Positions 54,875 through 64,000 of a DNA stretch of 64,000 nt are shown piece by piece. Location of the stretch: positions 744,001-808,000 of the forward strand of contig JACTVC010000007.1 of the NCBI GenBank assembly GCA_018417955.1, in the 5' to 3' direction. The DNA comes from Laccaria trichodermophora. Taxonomy: Eukaryota; Basidiomycota; Agaricomycetes; Agaricales; Hydnangiaceae. The notes beneath the pieces are model-generated. The model was given only the letters and a program-made list of their open reading frames with translations. It was not told the origin of the DNA and ran no database searches. Each line of letters begins with the position of its first letter. The stretch's first letter is position 1. Position numbers and translations under genes: made by a program.

Positions 54875-57619
54875 TCAAATTAAGGGTGTTGCATGCCTCG
54901 CCGCGCTCTCAGCTGCACGAACTGCTGCTCCAAGATCAAGGTGGAAAAATGGGGTATCCAATGGCACCACCGGCTCCAATTCCACAGTTCCCGACTGACG
55001 TTTTTTCCCATCCCCCGTCGCCTCCAAATCATCTTTACTAGACTGGCTTAAGAGGCGGCTTTCGTGGTATGGAATAACGGGGGCGACTTCCGGCGTAGCC
55101 CAAGGATTCGGAATGCCTAATCCGAACCCACCTGCCACGAGAGCGCGTCTAATCCAGGGTGACAGGATAGGTGCGAAGTGGAACTTAGGTAAGGTCGTTA
55201 GTTTTGCGAATGGGCGTTCGCGTATGACGAACCTCTACGGGGTGATCAGCCCATTTTTCGAGTTCGGTGCGGATATCGATGAGCACTTGGACGGCGGTAG
55301 TATCTATGTGAGATCTTCAACAAAATCAGAAAAATGGTACAAGATAGTGAATCAGGGTCATACGCTGCAGAAAAGTCGAAGACTACGGCGTGTAGAATGG
55401 GTTTTTTCAAATTTGCCCTCTGTTCGCTCTCGTAATCGCCAGGACGCTTGGGACCTGGATCATTCCAAGGACGGTCACCGAGTTTGACGTTAGACATGTC
55501 CTTCCCACGTCTGAGGTTCGCCTTGACGTAGTCCACAATTGAGGTGTAGACGATGTGAGAGTTAGGGTATACATAGCTCTCCTCGAATTTATAAATGAGC
55601 ACTCCAGGCGAAGGAGCTTCGACCTTGACGTATGGGTTCGTGATACCATCTTTGGTGAGCGGCAAATATACGTCTCGATCCACAGTAGACCCAGAAGGCC
55701 GAACTGCGACTTTTCCAAGGAATGCCCCTCGAGGACGCGCGACGCGAAGTAAGAGCAACGCGAGGGAAGCTGAAATGGACGTGTAAATTCCGTTTTCAAT
55801 GGATGAGAAGATGGTGACGAGGACCGCCGCTACCCAAATGCAGAACTCCAGCGGTGATACGCGCCAGTAGGAATAAACCTGGAATAACGAGAATGAGTAA
55901 GTGTCTAGAGCCTGAGATGATGATCAAGTCTGACCTGTGCAGGAGAAGCTACAAGATCAGCGACCGCGTGAATGATGATAGCGGACAAGGCTGCAGTTGG
56001 AATCCAAAAGAACGCAGAGGTAAGGCCATACAAAGCAACGATGACGACGATGGCGGTGTATACACCAGCCAACGGCGTACGAACACCCGACTTGGACTTG
56101 AGCGCGGAGCGAGAGAAAGACCCAGTCGCTGGATAAGCGCCAAAGCAAGATCCAATCGTATTTGTAACACCGATCGCAATCAGTTCTTGGTTTGGATTGA
56201 TTTTGTAACCATTTATCCGCCCGAAAGCTGTGGAGATAAATGAGCGTTTTTCCCATAAGGCACCACGAACGTTCTCACATTTCGAGATGGCGATGTGCTC
56301 CAAGAAGAGAATAATCGTCGCGACGGGAAGCTTGGGTCCTAATGCTGAAATGAGTTTGCGAGTGATGGTTGGCTGCTTCACCGCCTTGAAGCCAGAAGGA
56401 ACTGTCAATAAGATCTTGATGGGATAATTCCCATGCGCTTTTCTGTGCCGGCAGTACAGCCAGGCGGCCAGCGTCAAGATAAGAATTACGAAAGCATTCC
56501 GAAATACACTGATGAAGAAGAATATGCGCGCTGGAAATACGTCAATGTGTCAGCGCGGTGGATGTAGTGCGGTGGGAAGGCATACCACGATGCGGGAACC
56601 GCCGTTCGAGCCTGAGACAGGTGTAGCGAATGACGTATAGCGCGACTAAACCGGTCAGTCCCCAGGCTGCATCAAGCTTCGTGCGAGGTAGTCCCTTGAG
56701 AGTGTTGATGATAACTCGGTACGTAGCTGCACGAGTACTTGTTTCGCCAAAAGCTGTCAAAACAAAATAGGGTGAAAGTGTAATTCTTTGCTCACTCGAA
56801 CCCGGTGATACCCATCAGACCAGGAACTTGGCCAGCAGCAATGTTGATCGCGGAACCAGTCATGAAGCCACTGACAGCGGGCGCGGAGATAAATTCAACG
56901 AGCCAACCAAGTCTGAGGAGGCCAATTCCCAAGACGATGAATCCGCAAATGAAAGCCAGCGCTGTGGCGATCTCCGGCCCTGTGAATTTCTCACTCGCAT
57001 GGTGGGTCTGTACATCCTTAATGACTTGAGCCACAGTGAGAGACATGACGGCGACCGGCCCGATCGAGACATCTTTCGAAGTGGCAAAGAACTATTCGGA
57101 GCGGTGAGGAGATGTTAGGAGAAAGAAGACCAAACATACGCAGTAAATCAGGACACCAACGAACGAGGAGTATAGGCCATATTGCGGAGGCAGGGTTGCG
57201 AGCTGACGAGACGGTGATGAGAAGGTATAAAGCGTGCTGGTATGCACATATCACGTACTTGGGCATACGACATTCCCTGCGGTACGACAACTATGCCCAC
57301 CGTCAACCCCGCTATCAAGTCACCAGTAAGCCATCCTAAATCTATGGAAAGAATATGGGCGTGAAAGCGAAGCCAGGAAGAACGTGGAGAAGGACAAACT
57401 GTAGCGAGTAATCCAACCAAGGATTGGAAACAAGCTCAAGAGGTAACCTTTGACCTACGGCGGATTAGCAAACGGAATCAAATGGGGTGGCATACATACA
57501 CGTCTAGTAGGGTTCGAGAACAACGGCCTGAGCCACTCCGTAACGGAAGCCACAGCGACGGTCTCCTCTGGGTAGTCGATGATTCGTTTCCCTAAGCGCT
57601 TGACAGAGGAAAGAGACAT
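54875..57619 (-). CDS. Sulfate permease, SulP family with STAS domain
   Basis: Starts MSLSSVKRLGKRIIDYPEET at 57619; introns of about 45-60 nt join exons to the stop at 54875. Order: YLLSLFPILGWITRYNLGWL; GDLIAGLTVGIVVVPQGMSY (SulP signature); LPPQYGLYSSFVGVLIYCFF; TSKDVSIGPVAVMSLTVAQV; GLLRLGWLVEFISAPAVSGF; MTGSAINIAAGQVPGLMGI; TFLEHIAISK-type LFLEHIAISK; NQELIAIGVTNTIGSCFGAY; PATGSFSRSALKSKSGVRTP. The STAS domain has PGVLIYKFEESYVYPNSHIV and VFDFSAASHIDTTAVQVLID. It is a plasma-membrane sulfate:proton symporter of about 750 residues with 10-14 membrane helices, matching fungal SulP transporters. An in-frame acidic C-terminal tail follows. In fungi, expression usually follows sulfur limitation. 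No defect seen. Confidence 0.93.
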
Positions 57620-57794
57620 AGCTGCTGTAAGGGAAACACAATGCGGGTTTGATTGCTTCTCGCGGGTAGCTTTTGTGGATGGGAACTTGCGGCATCACTG
57701 ATGGATAAATTTAGAGTAAAAGCATATCCTGAATGCAATGCTCGACGAGCTGTTGCTGGTTTAAGAAAACGGCGGAACTTGCCGCCGCTCCGAC

Positions 57795-58155
57795 TCCAAA
57801 GGCCAAACCGTGCACCTCCGTGGTATGCGAGTTCTTGGGAGAATGTAAAAATGCAAGGGGGTTTCGGAAGGTGGAAGAAAACTTCTGGGGGCGTTCCCTC
57901 TCTGGTTTTGCTTGAGATGGGCTCCGAATAACACGCGTATAGATTCCAAAAATAATCGTTCAGTGGGAGAAGCGACTGATGAGGGGTCGAAAATATCAAT
58001 AGGTATCAGCGATGTGAGCACATTCTATGATATCGTACCTTTATGAACAGAACCTTGACAGATCATGCCCCTTCCGATTACCATATGCGCAAATCTTACT
58101 CCCTTGTCATCACTGCTCATGTGAGGGCTGCCTTCCGCTCAGTCTGGAATGCTTA
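57795..58155 (+). repeat. Dispersed repeat, copy 2
   Basis: Same family and orientation as 42507-42890 (AACTTCTGGGGGCGTTCCCT; ATAACACGCGTATAGAT; GAGGGGTCGAAAATA). It lies 180-540 bp upstream of the sulfate permease start, in its promoter. Confidence 0.7.
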
Positions 58156-58505
58156 GAATTGAACGAGTTGACTGATTTGATCGATTCAACGTGTGCGCTG
58201 TATTCGCGGATCTATAATCTCTTAGATGCTATAGGTAGCCGAGTGACCGAGGGATAGACCAAAAATACACTGTAAAGGCTCACTCGTCGCGTGGAGTGAA
58301 GAGTGCAAGATCTTGGCCAACAAGAGGCGGCGCGTGGCGAGACTCATCCAGACTCAGGAAGCTTTGTGAGCTAGGCCGTCATCGATTCATCTTTTGAGTT
58401 GACATGCTGACGGCAGACTCAAAGGCGGGAGGTGATTGCGTCCTTAAGACTACAGGCCGTCGGGGAGTTGCGTAAGAGGAATAACGCGTAACCCCTGTTA
58501 CATGA

Positions 58506-58553
58506 CCAGGTGACGGCTGTAACATCACGTGAGTGTTAGTTCCCGTCACCTGG
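58506..58553. repeat. 11-bp inverted repeat
   Basis: CCAGGTGACGG at 58506-58516 and CCGTCACCTGG at 58543-58553 are perfect complements with a 26-nt loop containing TAACATCACGTGAG. No gene is supported from 58156 to 59240. Confidence 0.65.
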
Positions 58554-59244
58554 CAATAGCATTACCTCTTTTGCACCTCTTTCACGGCTGTGGTACTTAA
58601 CCAGGAACCTGAAGGTCCTGGCCAACGGTTTCGTCACGGTAGGCGAACCAAGTTTTACAAATTTGAGGACTTGAAGCTTGCAGGAGCGACGTTGGAGCGA
58701 CGATCAATTGTTTATATTGAAATAAAATATTGAGCGGGTTCTTGAACTAGCTGCCTCCCCAGATAAAAATCCTGAGCCTGCAGGAGAAGTTGATCAGAAC
58801 CAGTCCTAGAACAGTCCTGCTGTTCCCCGATGTCGCCTCAAAGATCAACTTGATACTTGATCGTAAGTATCATACATGAGACTGAGTGGGAGCAAAGTGA
58901 GCGTTCAAGTTGAGTGAGCGCTCTGAGAAATTTTTAGGACTTTCAAACCAATTTCAAACAGGCTGTGACTTCTGAATCTGCAAGAAAACGAACATAGTTC
59001 ACCTTCGTCCGTTTCATATCCTCCATTCTCCCAACGCAACGATTGAACGAACGGGTATATTGAAAGAAAGTCATGGTGAAGGACTCGGAAGTCTTCAAGT
59101 TGGGTTCATATTTCATATTTAGTTGGAAAGAACCAAGATCAATCCGGCACGGCGGAATCGCTGTCATGGACCTTGAAGGTTATTCAATTCAAAAAAGCGC
59201 GCGTAGACGGTAGCAATAGCAATATGCTTGGAGAGAAGCCAAAG

Positions 59245-59362
59245 CGGGGACAGATCCGTAGCGCATTGGTAGCGCACTGTCCGTTGGCCAGTGCCAGCCT
59301 CGGAGGAGCGTGACTGAGTCCTCCTACGTCCGCAAGTTCAAACCACTACCAGTCCTCCAGCA
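59245..59362 (+). other. tRNA-like sequence, probably degenerate
   Basis: CCGTAGCGCATTGGTAGCGC has a proper D-arm (GCGC..GCGC), CACTG..CAGTG could be an anticodon stem, and AAGTTCAAACC resembles a B box. However, the T-stem and acceptor stem do not pair, so I call it a tRNA-derived relic. Confidence 0.35.
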
Positions 59363-59617
59363 TATATTTTTACGGCACCCTGACCCCTCTATCGCAACCG
59401 TAGAACGCCATGGGCATCAGTTTCTTTGAACCTGCGATTTGTGCCTTAGAAGTTAGTTTCGCACGACCGCCTGTCGGTTACTTCAAAAGTATCAATACAT
59501 CATGTCATGAGTGAGAAATACGGCCTCACCATCTGCTCGGGCCATCCCAGACTCATGATCTAAGTACTTGCTATCCTCTATCACTAGTGCTATGATTCGT
59601 AGGACGGTGAAAAAGAA

Positions 59618-59712
59618 TGGACACATTGGGAATTGAACCCAACACCTCTCGCAGATTACCATAGATTTCACTGCTGCTAAGCGAGCGTGATAACCAACTA
59701 CACCATGTGCCC
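59618..59712 (-). tRNA. tRNA-Ala(AGC) with 21-nt intron
   Basis: The reverse complement has acceptor stem GGGCACA / TGTGTCC with one G-U pair, D-arm GTGTAGTTGGTTATCAC, and anticodon stem CTCGC / GCGAG with loop TTAGCA...T. The intron GCAGTGAAATCTATGGTAATC (within the limit of canonical tRNA introns) lies after A37. T-arm: GTTGGGTTCAATTCCCAA; discriminator A; pol III terminator TTCTTTTTC directly after. Confidence 0.9.
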
Positions 59713-60021
59713 TTGTTTGTTTCAGTTGCAAGATGGCACATCATATATTACAAAAGGGCTTACAGGCCTGATAAAGAACGCGACAACGAATTTACCAAGC
59801 TAATGGACACTGGCTAACCATGTCATACACCCGGTTATGTGCAAGCTACCCCTTGCCTCTTCGTCAGTTGCGAGGGCCTGAACGAACGTTCCAGCCTCTA
59901 CAAGGGAGCTGTATAGGTTGTTGACCTATAGAAGTACTACAATGGTGTGTTATTCGACTCCATTGAATGTAGAACACCTCAAGGGTGTTAAATAAAATGA
60001 TTCACTGTGCCCCAACAAAGC

Positions 60022-60119
60022 GCTTCGTTGGTGCATCAGGTAGCACAATCGTCTGTCGACATGTGATAAAGGGCTTGGATTTATCATCACGATAGCTGGG
60101 TTCAACTCCCAACCGAAGA
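60022..60119 (+). other. tRNA-like repeat, copy 1
   Basis: GCTTCGTTGGTGCATCAGGT begins a D-arm (GTGC..GCAC). ATCGT/ACGAT could be the anticodon stem with loop CTGTCG and a long insertion, then GGGTTCAACTCCCAA and CCGAAG. A related copy is at 60392. Acceptor pairing has a mismatch or bulge, so it is probably a pseudo-tRNA. B and A boxes are good. Confidence 0.45.
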
Positions 60120-60391
60120 ATGAAAAGTGCGCGGAAAAGCACCCAGGAGAGTTTTGGAATTTCACCGAGTATCTTGTCGCCTTATCCACAACTTATCCAG
60201 CGCATTTTTTACTTATTTCTAAATGCATAAATGAATGCCACGAAAAGACGTTGACATTGAGAAATGCCAAATCCCGGTCCAAATACTTCCGCTGACTTCG
60301 GCGCAACAAGTTATGGTGATATGGCATATTATTTGAGTAGAGAGCATTTTAAGGTGCTGATAGTGCTATTTACCCTTATATGCAATGCAGC

Positions 60392-60491
60392 GCTCCGTTG
60401 GTGCAACGGGTAGCACACGCATACGTCTGTTCAAATAAAAGTTGGATTTATAATCGCCATAGCTGCAGTGGGTTCAACTCTCAAACGAAGC
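60392..60491 (+). other. tRNA-like repeat, copy 2
   Basis: GCTCCGTTGGTGCAACGGGT, then GTCTGTTC, TTGGATTTATAATCGCCATA and GTGGGTTCAACTCTCAAACG match copy 1 position by position. Stems are more broken than in copy 1. It overlaps the end of a doubtful minus-strand ORF. Confidence 0.45.
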
Positions 60492-60845
60492 CTGGATACT
60501 GGCTTGATAATGATGTTTTTCCTTGCATCCCTTTTCAATTTCAAAATTAGTGATACGACCATTGATAAAAAACGCGAGGAGGGTCGCACCTCTCTTTCAA
60601 TTTCTTCTGAGACGAGCCGCAGGTTATCCGTCCTGTTGATAATATCTCGAATTCCGCTAATAACCTCTTGCCCAAGTTGACCATCTATGTACGAGAGAAA
60701 ATCGGTAGTGTTCGGATACAACAGCGGCAGTCTTTGGGTCGAAACAAAACTTTGAGAAGGCGTTAATCAACATCACTATGTCATGAGGATTCGACGAACC
60801 AAGCATATCCTTCCTGCAAAACACCAGCATTCCTGACTTGAACAT
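60492..60845 (-). CDS. Doubtful hypothetical gene
   Basis: ATG at 60845 (MFKSGMLVFCRKDMLGSSNP) through INAFSKFCFDPKTAA, a possible 35-nt intron (GTATCC..ATAG), then QLGQEVISGIRDIINRTDNL and SEEIEREVRPSSRFLSMV. The second part is helical and looks coding, but the frame runs into the tRNA-like repeat at 60392-60491 without a clear stop before it. It is perhaps a gene fragment truncated by that repeat. Confidence 0.3.
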
Positions 60846-61139
60846 GAATAGTCTGGTGCAATGCAGGCATTCTCGCAGAGTGATTGTAGTCTTGGAGATT
60901 GCGATACGGGATGATCTTTGGATTCAGTCCCCATGTCCAAAGAGTTTACTGTAGCGGTGAAACGTTGGCTCGGTTGGAGTCAAACTATTGGAAGAATTGC
61001 AGAGCAAGCAGAATCGATGTTGCGTGAGTTATCAATACAGAAATAAAATAGACATGTTGCAACGATTGCGGGGTCCTCCACTCGAATTCTTTGGCTCAAA
61101 GGGAGTAAAAGATTTCGACTTCAACTCTCCCAACGTGGT

Positions 61140-61963
61140 TCACCCATCCGGGATACTGGGAAAAAGAATGGTAAGCTTCTCGTAATTCAGCGTTGAAGGA
61201 CGACGACTTGCCCTCGCCCTCGCAATCACAGCAATTTTATCGCCGGGCTGAAGTAACCGCACGAACCCCCTACCATCGCCACTCCCAGTTTCTGAGTTCA
61301 CCTTCCAGTCATCCACGTCCGTCCAAACAACCTCGTGCAAGGCCTCTTTCGCCGAGGCACGTATGTTACTTTGTAAATGCCATACTTTCGAAGTGTCAGG
61401 ATATAAACCATCCTGGTGAGTCGCGGGTACCGATAAACTTGAAGACTCTGGGCGATGGACCAAAAATGGTTGTTCTGAGTCACCTCGCCATATCGCAGCC
61501 TCGAACCACGTCCACGATCCCTCATAGTTACCTATACAGATATTGATTAGGCACCACCAAGGTACTGAGTATCGCTGAAATCCAGACCTACTAATCCATC
61601 ATCGCCTCCCCATCCTTGATCATGGCTCCAAATCCTGAACACCACCTTCCTCGCCTTCCGCACCACTTTGAGATTGGAGTCACTCCATCCACGTGGAGGT
61701 CCCTCAGTGACGATGTAGAATTGATACGCATCGTTAAGCACGCCGCCCGAGCTGCTCGTCGAGTCGATTCTGACGGGTGGATTGGACTCTCTGAAATTCG
61801 CAAGCCGTGGCCAATATTGAGCGTAGTCGATGATGAGGTCCGCAAGCTCAACTGGAACAAAGTTCATCAGGGCTCGTTGGGCATGCAACACCTCGTTCTC
61901 CGAAGAATGATGGTACTGATCAGAGTGAAGTTCTTCTACCCAGTGTGAGATTCGGGCTCCCAT
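61140..61963 (-). CDS. Conserved Agaricomycete hypothetical protein
   Basis: ATG at 61963 (MGARISHWVEELHSDQYHHS), then VPVELADLIIDYAQYWPRL, a helical F-box-like start. Next come RKARKVVFRIWSHDQGWGGD, a splice, then GNYEGSWTWFEAAIWRGDSE, HLQSNIRASAKEALHEVVWT and GRGFVRLLQPGDKIAVIARA, ending at 61140. I recall the SHDQGW...G-x-SWTWFEA...GDxIA pattern from many mushroom proteins of unknown function. It looks like a beta-sandwich reminiscent of a ligand-binding module. The intron that joins the two parts is only 23-26 nt (about 61534-61559), remarkably short. About 265 residues. Confidence 0.7.
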
Positions 61964-62336
61964 AGCTGCAATCTGTAATCAGCCATGCAGAAACTTTGAG
62001 AAGCATGAAGAAGAGTCACACAGATTCTGTTATCCTGATGCACGAAGGGATTGCGCAACGTCAGTGTAAACCCAATCGCAGACTCACATCACATGATCAC
62101 GTGTAATCTGTAATCGATAACCATCCTACCACTGCTGAAGTTTCTACGGTGAGTACCATGATGCTTCTACGCCGACTTCCGCCGTAAACGCCTCATGGGA
62201 GACAACAGGCTAGAACCGAAGCCTTAGGCTCATTTAAGATGAGGCTCGTGAAAACCGTCAACACACACCCATCCATTACCCTCCCCTCTGCCCAGTTCGA
62301 GAAAAACAAAGCTCTAACCCCTCACGGTGGCACACC

Positions 62337-63184
62337 ATGCAGAAACTATCACCAAGTGACCACACCATGACTCAGTACTTGGCCGCAATGGAGGACTATC
62401 CCACCTCTCCCCATGCCAAACTCATGAAGATAATGGGCCAACTCTTTTCCCCACCCAACGATCCGTTTCCAGCGGCTGTGAAGACAGTGAGCATTTTACA
62501 GAAAGAAGGGATTCCCTGCGCCATTTTCGGAAGCATGGCGTGCAAGTTGTATGGTAATGAACGGGGTCCCTACGTATGTCTCAATTTCGGTCTTTCGAAC
62601 CTCATGGTGACTGATAATTACAGGATGCTGATATCCTGGTCCTTCCACCTCCATCTCGGCACGATTTGACTCTAAGTGATATAAAAAATATCATTATCGC
62701 CGCTTCGCCTGAAGAATTCGGATTTCTCGGGTCATCGTCAAACGACATTGACGCCCGTCGCCCTTTGTATTTTCAGGGGAAGATCAGAATCGATCTTGTG
62801 CTGCCGGGCATGATGAATTTGCCGGCGCTTCCTCCAGCACAGATTAAATGGACGACTGGGTCCGAAACCACACGCTTACCATTACTCCCGTTTGATCTTC
62901 TATTGTTCCAGAAACTTCAGCTATGGGATGACCACCGCAAAGCACCAGGCGGAAAGTTTAACCACCGAATCTCAAATGATGTCAATGATATACAGTGGAT
63001 GTTGTACGCGGGCGTGCCAAAGTATATGAAAGCTTGGAAAGTTGTTGGACACGACAAATGGAACAACAGGTCGTTATTCTCGGAGAGATTCGAAAGGTTG
63101 ACGAAAGAGAGGGTGGCAGCATTTTGCACAGGAAATTTTTGCTATGTCAGACCCCAGTGGAGGGCGATAGGCTTTGCCGTTTGA
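62337..63184 (+). CDS. Nucleotidyltransferase-fold protein (AbiEii/MNT-like)
   Basis: Exons 62337-62573 and 62624-63184 with a phase-0 intron. The joined sequence gives AVKTVSILQKEGIPCAIFGS, MACKLYGNERGPY and DADILVLPPPSRHDLTLSDI. G-S followed 13-15 residues later by D-A-D is the active-site motif of the polymerase-beta-like nucleotidyltransferase fold. Then come RPLYFQGKIRIDLVLPG (third acidic position, R-I-D) and LLPFDLLLFQKLQLWDDHRK. About 265 residues. In fungi such proteins are annotated only by fold; substrate unknown. The first codon is ATG in MQKLSPSDHTM, and a second Met follows at residue 11. It is intact. Confidence 0.75.
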
Positions 63185-63279
63185 ATCTCGCGCGTATGAA
63201 AAATACCCTTCGCACATGTACGTATAAGATATGTAGGCTCCACTCAAGCGATGCATGTGTAGGATATCTACTCTTTGGA

Positions 63280-64000
63280 CTACAACCCTGTACAAATTAT
63301 GCCCTTGTCCGAGCTGCATACAACTTCATATTCCAAATGCACGGATGGCTTTTTCAGTAGTTGGGGAAGTTTCTTGGAAGGAAGGTCGTCAAATGACTCC
63401 ATAAAAGCTTCCCCGCACTCAATATGCAGCGAAAATTGACTCAGCAACGGGAATCCGCATGTCAAGGTATCGTCAAGGCGTCCCAAAGAGTCTCCCGCCT
63501 GTGGGTTAAGGCAGCAAAGTAATAGAATGGATATTTCCACCTCATCGAGGATGTTGTTCTTCGGAAAGGCTTCCAGCATGGGACACAGTCCACCCATTAG
63601 TTCCTGGCCTCCATGATAAATGAAGATCATGAATTGTAACGTGCGCAATGTCGCGAATGAGGTGGTATTCAGAGCGCTTATTACCCCTCCGGTGTCGCCA
63701 GACTCTTCAACTTTGGATATAAGGTAAGTTTTGAACAGATTAGGTTCGCTTAAGGACTCACGCATAAACGAGAGTGTCTTCAAATTACTTGCAGCGCTCA
63801 AAATAATCTTCGTCACCTCAGTTCCCGTGTCTCCTCGGATGTCTATATCGAGATCTTCCAGTGTCTCGAGGTTTGGAATAGCGCTGCCTTGCAATAGCAT
63901 TGGAATATAAGTGTTGCATACGTCAAAACTGAGGGAACGGAGGTGCGGTAGGATGTTTTTGGTAAAAGCACCTTCTCTCGCTTGTGTTTTGTCGACCTTT
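63280..64000 (-). CDS. Leucine-rich/F-box-like protein, 5' end beyond the window
   Basis: Open frame of at least 240 codons, entering from the right edge (ILPHLRSLSFDVCNTYIPML) and ending at 63280. Repeating patterns NLETLEDLDIDIRG, NLKTLSFMRES, TLRTLQFMIFI and ILDEVEISILLL resemble irregular leucine-rich repeats of mushroom F-box proteins. No F-box is seen in the visible part; it would lie upstream. No stop within the frame. Confidence 0.6.
   Translation of the reverse strand, partial: KVDKTQAREGAFTKNILPHLRSLSFDVCNTYIPMLLQGSAIPNLETLEDLDIDIRGDTGTEVTKIILSAASNLKTLSFMRESLSEPNLFKTYLISKVEESGDTGGVISALNTTSFATLRTLQFMIFIYHGGQELMGGLCPMLEAFPKNNILDEVEISILLLCCLNPQAGDSLGRLDDTLTCGFPLLSQFSLHIECGEAFMESFDDLPSKKLPQLLKKPSVHLEYEVVCSSDKGIICTGL

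Overview
This is a nuclear contig of a mushroom-forming basidiomycete (Agaricomycetes). Genes are split by many 45-75 nt GT-AG introns. Several families are fungal or basidiomycete in character: a CaaX-type mating pheromone precursor, WSC-domain secreted protein, F-box-like paralogs, a probable DUF6698 protein, a DUF4419 protein, a fungal alpha-kinase, a fungal SulP sulfate transporter, and a fragment of fungal fatty acid synthase beta. Three tRNAs with canonical short introns agree. All calls were made by eye from translated reading frames and splice signals; no database search was run.

Layout. 0-14 kb: a frameshifted NLR-like fragment, several lineage-specific multi-exon genes (2203-3798, 5548-6736, two minus-strand Cys-rich ORFs at 7.95-9.1 kb), an intact probable DUF6698 gene (10089-11550) and a 168/393-nt tandem repeat directly behind it. 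14.3-18.2 kb: a complete cytochrome P450 and a complete short-chain dehydrogenase, both on the minus strand, a plausible small oxidative gene pair. 18.36-20.82 kb: a nested transposon cluster, in which a roughly 680-bp foldback MITE was split by a 952-bp inverted-repeat element holding a host-gene fragment and by an 819-bp Mutator-like foldback with a perfect 9-bp target duplication. 22-28 kb: two plus-strand hypothetical genes, a tRNA-Arg(ACG), and a small beta-rich protein gene.

28.19-35.40 kb is the most striking object: an approximately 7.2-kb imperfect palindrome. It has diverged terminal inverted repeats, subterminal TTGGGCCCAAT-like motifs, two oppositely oriented arrays of a 90-bp repeat (about 33 and about 21 units), an inverted-repeat core, and only broken coding remnants. 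It looks like a giant non-autonomous foldback element. A second tRNA-Arg(ACG) sits just to its right.

36-45 kb: DUF4419 gene, a very small pheromone precursor gene with TATA box and CaaX end (no receptor gene is visible), two F-box-like paralogs (the second with a 10-bp deletion that breaks the original N-terminus), and a three-module WSC gene. 45-54 kb: an FAS1 pseudogene fragment, an intact integrase-type DDE gene, and tail-to-tail with it an alpha-kinase with two N-terminal zinc-ribbon-like motifs. This block is bracketed by an inverted pair of SINE-like repeats. 54.9-57.6 kb: a complete sulfate permease. 58-64 kb: tRNA-Ala(AGC), degenerate tRNA-like repeats, a conserved Agaricomycete hypothetical gene, a nucleotidyltransferase-fold gene and a truncated leucine-rich/F-box-like gene at the right edge.
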